In this document: positions 60,792 through 64,000 of the stretch, one piece after another
Layout of the letters: the number at the start of each line of letters is the position of its first letter
Position numbering within the stretch: position 1 is the stretch's first letter
Assembly: GCA_041398825.1 (NCBI GenBank)
Contig: JAWKTX010000005.1
Span: 310,001-374,000, forward strand
Reading direction: 5' to 3'
DNA: 64,000 nucleotides
Origin: Planctomycetaceae bacterium
Lineage (GTDB): Bacteria; Planctomycetota; Planctomycetia; Planctomycetales; Planctomycetaceae
The notes under the pieces: generated by a model
Told to the model about the DNA's origin: nothing
The model's input: the letters and a program-made list of their open reading frames with translations, nothing else
Database searches by the model: none
Translations under genes and position numbers: made by a program

Positions 60792-62216
60792 CTAACGGAC
60801 TTTCGTTTCGAATGTAATCACGCCACGGGAATGAGCTTTCAGTGGGCCATCCAGTGTGAACGTAAGAATATGGCTGCCCTCGCCGTTGGATGTAACTGAC
60901 AACTGTCCGGGGTTGTCGTTGTCGATTGAGCCGCTTTCCGGGATATACTCGAGTCGAGGAGTGAGGTTGTCGACGATTCGAACATCGTAGACATCGAAGT
61001 CTCCCGGGTTTTCGAACTGAATGGTGAAGGTCACCACGTCGCCAGCCAGTGCGGTGTCACGATCAGCCAGTTTGATAATACGGATATCGCCCTTGATACG
61101 TCGCTGATCTTCGACGCCGATTGTTTCCTGAACCTTAAACACGGAACGTACTTCCGAGTTTGAAGTTGTGTTCGCGGTGATCTGCGGGAACAGATCTCTC
61201 GTCCACACCACTGCGTTCTGCCGTTTCTCGGTGACGATCGCTGCGTTTGCGTAGTCGAAAGCATCCAGGCCGATGTACTTGCGGCCTTCGAAGCTTTGAT
61301 CCACTTTTCGATTCGTGGACGGGCGTGAAGCACCAGCGGAAGCTGATGGAGGCAAGGCCATTTCAACACCGTCCGCGCGCCGGCTGGAGCCCAGACCGAC
61401 GATACCGGTTCCGTGGCGATTTTCAGCAACATTCTGCCCCAGTTTCAGGTTGCCTGCCGTAATCGCATCGCGTGCACCAACTGCACCTTTGACTTCAATT
61501 TCAGCTTCGAGTCCATCGATGGTTCGGATCGACCCAAAGCGTGGTGAATATACTGCGACCCGATTCGACGGTTTGACTCGGTTTCGACCTGTTTCGTCGG
61601 CGAATTCAACGATGGTGTCTTCTGTTTCGAAGCCTCGACGATCTCCTGCTCCGTAGTGCACTGGTGCGCCGCGGTCTCCGCCGTCGAAGACGTACTCGTC
61701 CGGATACAGATCAGCCATTGGGCCAGCAGCCACTGTTTCCATCAATGCTGCCTGGGCTGGATCGACGGGTTGTTCCTGTCTTGCTTCGGCGGGTATGAAC
61801 CTTGCCAACGATCCGCCGGAGTACGTTTCCGAAACGTCAAAGGATGCCAGCTGAAATGGATTCCTGCTTTCGTCTGCATTCCATGTCGCATGACGAACAG
61901 CAGACCGCTGATCGGGTGAAGGGATGCCCTTTGGGCCGGGCATCACGGACGATGTTGAAGTTGCGACGGCCTTATTTCCGACGTCAGAAACGCGAAATGT
62001 AATTTCGCCAGCTTGCTGTTCGTCCGGGTACTCGGCTCGTGCAGGCACGGGATCTACTTCGTAAATTCGTTCCAGATCTGCTGGAGATGGAGGAGAAAAG
62101 ACGTGATCTGGCTGTGCCGTCTGAACTGGCAGAATTCCGCAGGCCGGAATGACAAGTAGTCCTGCGGCTGCAGCAAATCGGAGTCGCCATGCGAATTGAT
62201 GTTGTTTGGAGTTCAT
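60792..62216 (-). CDS. DUF11-like domain lipoprotein
   Basis: A 474-residue cell-envelope lipoprotein. ATG 62216 (MNSKQHQFAWRLRFAAAAGL) has GGAA seven bases upstream; the lipobox is IPAC. The N-terminal part is low-complexity and polar. The C-terminal domain (about 375-474) is DUF11-like: IIKLADRDTALAGDVVTFTI, QFENPGDFDVYDVRIVDNLT, PRLEYIPESG and GVITFETKVR, the beta-sandwich found in large surface proteins. It is likely a structural envelope protein. It is followed on the same strand by two paralogous secreted proteins upstream, which suggests one operon of surface genes. Confidence 0.8.
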   Translation of the reverse strand: MNSKQHQFAWRLRFAAAAGLLVIPACGILPVQTAQPDHVFSPPSPADLERIYEVDPVPARAEYPDEQQAGEITFRVSDVGNKAVATSTSSVMPGPKGIPSPDQRSAVRHATWNADESRNPFQLASFDVSETYSGGSLARFIPAEARQEQPVDPAQAALMETVAAGPMADLYPDEYVFDGGDRGAPVHYGAGDRRGFETEDTIVEFADETGRNRVKPSNRVAVYSPRFGSIRTIDGLEAEIEVKGAVGARDAITAGNLKLGQNVAENRHGTGIVGLGSSRRADGVEMALPPSASAGASRPSTNRKVDQSFEGRKYIGLDAFDYANAAIVTEKRQNAVVWTRDLFPQITANTTSNSEVRSVFKVQETIGVEDQRRIKGDIRIIKLADRDTALAGDVVTFTIQFENPGDFDVYDVRIVDNLTPRLEYIPESGSIDNDNPGQLSVTSNGEGSHILTFTLDGPLKAHSRGVITFETKVR

Positions 62217-62304
62217 TCGAAGGTTCCGACGTGGTGTCTCTGATTCGTTTGCTTCGCCGGCGAACCGGACAAATTCAGGCAGCATTCGCTGTTCTTGTGA
62301 TTAT

Positions 62305-63138
62305 CTAGTTTGAAGCCAGAGCTGGACGGGCATCCGAAGACAATCGCACAAAGCCAGGGTTTCTGATTTCGGGTACAGTCATATCAACCCCGCCGCCGGT
62401 TCCATAGTAGAATTGGGCGTCATCGGGACCGGCGGGAGTGCGTCCGCCGATGCGAACGATGGCAATCGGTCGACCCAGCCGGTCCGCTTCTTTAAGCGCG
62501 TTATCTGCAGGAGAAACAGTCTGTGGAATCTCACGGCGAAGTGGATCCAGCAACTGAGCCATCGATGGTTGTTCGAGGTAGATAATGCGAGTGACCAGCT
62601 TTCCCGAGAGAGCCACCTGCAGATCATCGAGTGAGAAAACCACGGGAACGGGAAAATTGTGTTCCATGCCTGCGGGTGGATGCAGATGGTCCAGCAGTTC
62701 GATTGTTGGATAGATTTCTGCTCCCGGAAGTTCCGGAAGTTCAGACAGCCGAAGTCGGTAGACGTGGCCCGCGTTGATTGAAAACTGTGCCGGAGTTCTC
62801 GCGTTGCCGGAGGGTGCAGTGGAGGCTGAGTAGACGGATACGATTCCATCCGTTGGCAACTCAACCCGAACCGGCTGCAGATAGGATGGATTGTATCCGC
62901 GGACGGAATTTAACATGCCTGCCGCCATCCCCGGAGGCATGCGATGATTCAGGGGATGGTACATTTCACCGGGCGACTGCCCCGTGCACGTGCCTGTCGT
63001 GAGGCTGATCAGCAGCGTTGCCAGAGCGCAAACAGGCAGAAAGCGGTTCGAACTGCTCCTGGTAAGCAGTGATTTTTGTCGAATTGCGATCATTATTCGG
63101 GGGGCGGGGCTGAGCATCCGTCTCATGGTTCCATCCAT
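62305..63138 (-). CDS. Exported protein, paralogue of the gene at the window end
   Basis: A secreted protein with signal-like sequence LPVCALATLLISLTTGTCTG. Start is ambiguous: in-frame ATGs at 63138, 63126, 63117 and 63093 (MIAIRQKSLLTRSS) all precede the signal and none has a strong Shine-Dalgarno; 63093 gives the most usual signal length. The C-terminal part (LSGKLVTRIIYLEQPSMAQL, then DNALKEADRLGRPIAIVRIG) aligns with the neighbour's NNMVTKVIYLPDPQFQARAI and IQQAERMGTIMAVLRVGNKE, so the two are related by duplication. Function unknown. Confidence 0.72.
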   Translation of the reverse strand: MDGTMRRMLSPAPRIMIAIRQKSLLTRSSSNRFLPVCALATLLISLTTGTCTGQSPGEMYHPLNHRMPPGMAAGMLNSVRGYNPSYLQPVRVELPTDGIVSVYSASTAPSGNARTPAQFSINAGHVYRLRLSELPELPGAEIYPTIELLDHLHPPAGMEHNFPVPVVFSLDDLQVALSGKLVTRIIYLEQPSMAQLLDPLRREIPQTVSPADNALKEADRLGRPIAIVRIGGRTPAGPDDAQFYYGTGGGVDMTVPEIRNPGFVRLSSDARPALASN

Positions 63139-63307
63139 TCATTTACTGGTCAGCCGTTCGCACTTGCTGTTTGCTGTCGAACGAGTGATCCCGGACTGTC
63201 ATACGAAAGGAGGGCGATCGAAGCATTCGGCTTCGAATCGCCCCCGATTCTCAGTTCCTGATTTGGCAATAGCCTGTAGTCAACGGTCTCTTCCGAATCT
63301 CTGGTGC

Positions 63308-64000
63308 TTAGAACCCACCCTGAAATGCCGGAGTTGCGACTTCACCCGGTGTGTGTACCGGATGTGTTTCCCGGTACTGAATGTGTCGGACAGGATCCGG
63401 CACGCTGTAGCCAGGATTATGCTCAACATCGATCAGCATATGATCAACAGGGTCTGGCATCCGATTGTCGCTGAGATTGCGAATGGTGTGAGACTGCAGG
63501 CCGGCTGGTCCGCCCAGCGGAAGGTGTGGCGGTCCAACGAGTCCGATCGGAGTACCGGTCTGAGGCATTCCCCAGGCTGGCATCGATCCCATACCGGCGA
63601 CCGGCATGATCGGCTGACCAGGAGCACCGCCACCGGCAGCAATCATGGTTCCCGGAACCCCCTGGATATCAGAAGGAATCATTGCGATGGGTGTCGGAGG
63701 AGCGTATTGTCCTTCATCACCGTTGTAGATCACGTAGTTAACTGGGCGAACCGCACCACTGGCATCAACCTGCTGCTCTTCAAAGTTCAGCTCCTTGTTG
63801 CCTACACGCAGAACCGCCATGATTGTACCCATGCGTTCAGCCTGCTGGATGGGATCAATGCCCGGATCGAGCGTTGTTGAAACAAGCGTTTCAACGCCGG
63901 CAATTGCTCGAGCCTGGAACTGAGGATCCGGCAGGTAGATCACCTTGGTCACCATGTTGTTGCTGCGGATGTGTTCCAGATCTTCGTTGGTAATCTCTAC
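63308..64000 (-). CDS. Exported-protein paralogue, 5' end beyond the window
   Basis: Partial: the frame is open to the window edge, since bases 63956-64000 continue it as VEITNEDLEHIRSNN before MVTKVIYL. The visible 230 residues contain VTKVIYLPDPQFQARAIAGV and QQAERMGTIMAVLRVGNKEL, related to the gene at 62305-63138, followed by a Pro/Gly/Met-rich tail (GMGSMPAWGMPQTGTPIGLV) and a polar end (ETHPVHTPGEVATPAFQGGF). The gene is probably the first of a run of surface proteins ending with the DUF11-like lipoprotein. Confidence 0.75.
   Translation of the reverse strand, partial: VEITNEDLEHIRSNNMVTKVIYLPDPQFQARAIAGVETLVSTTLDPGIDPIQQAERMGTIMAVLRVGNKELNFEEQQVDASGAVRPVNYVIYNGDEGQYAPPTPIAMIPSDIQGVPGTMIAAGGGAPGQPIMPVAGMGSMPAWGMPQTGTPIGLVGPPHLPLGGPAGLQSHTIRNLSDNRMPDPVDHMLIDVEHNPGYSVPDPVRHIQYRETHPVHTPGEVATPAFQGGF

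Overview
The window looks like a chromosomal segment of a planctomycete (Planctomycetota, Planctomycetia-like; moderate G+C). The grounds are a BBP7-type outer-membrane protein, an ECF sigma factor translationally coupled to a Ser/Thr kinase-TPR protein, tetrahydromethanopterin (H4MPT)-linked C1 genes in an otherwise ordinary heterotroph background, several secreted or lipoprotein families typical of planctomycetes, and sparse operons with long intergenic gaps. No rRNA, tRNA, CRISPR array or intact transposon was recognised.

Layout. 0-9.4 kb: mostly minus-strand metabolic genes (CsbD-like stress protein, MtdA/B/C-type methylene-H4MPT dehydrogenase, a DUF455 ferritin-like protein joined to a HisA-like protein, a POT peptide transporter, RNase PH, ornithine carbamoyltransferase), with a LysE exporter and a serine hydrolase on plus. 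9.8-18 kb: outer-membrane barrel, an unknown cytosolic protein, a valine/tyrosine-rich secreted protein, TadA, a putative sigma-54-driven structured small RNA (15.40-15.63 kb) and a polytopic membrane protein. 18-31 kb: M61 peptidase, an IS110 relic, ECF sigma plus kinase, BASS transporter, PhoD phosphatase, a lipoprotein and a HEIGH zincin-like protein. 31-37 kb: UDP-sugar dehydrogenase, a tiny membrane protein whose frame continues through TGA and is a strong selenoprotein candidate, a secreted protein and a TlpA-like thioredoxin. 37-50.6 kb: a stress and envelope block (TM2, PPOX, PRC-barrel, then a tight operon of six-hairpin glycosidase, GT4 glycosyltransferase, a phosphodiesterase-EEP nuclease fusion and a TVP38 protein; then an NtrC-type sigma-54 activator and small stress proteins including DUF1328). 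50.8-60.7 kb: two large hybrid histidine kinases flanking csrA and an AI-2E family permease. 60.8-64 kb: a DUF11-like lipoprotein and two paralogous secreted proteins.

A palindromic MITE-like repeat of about 100-115 bp occurs five times plus one half copy, always in intergenic DNA and often touching a stop codon. The two most unusual signals are the TGA-containing small gene at 32601-32807, with a bSECIS-like hairpin 22 nt after the TGA, and the sigma-54 promoter, multi-hairpin RNA and terminator unit at 15401-15628. Gene functions are read from motifs by eye; no database search was possible.
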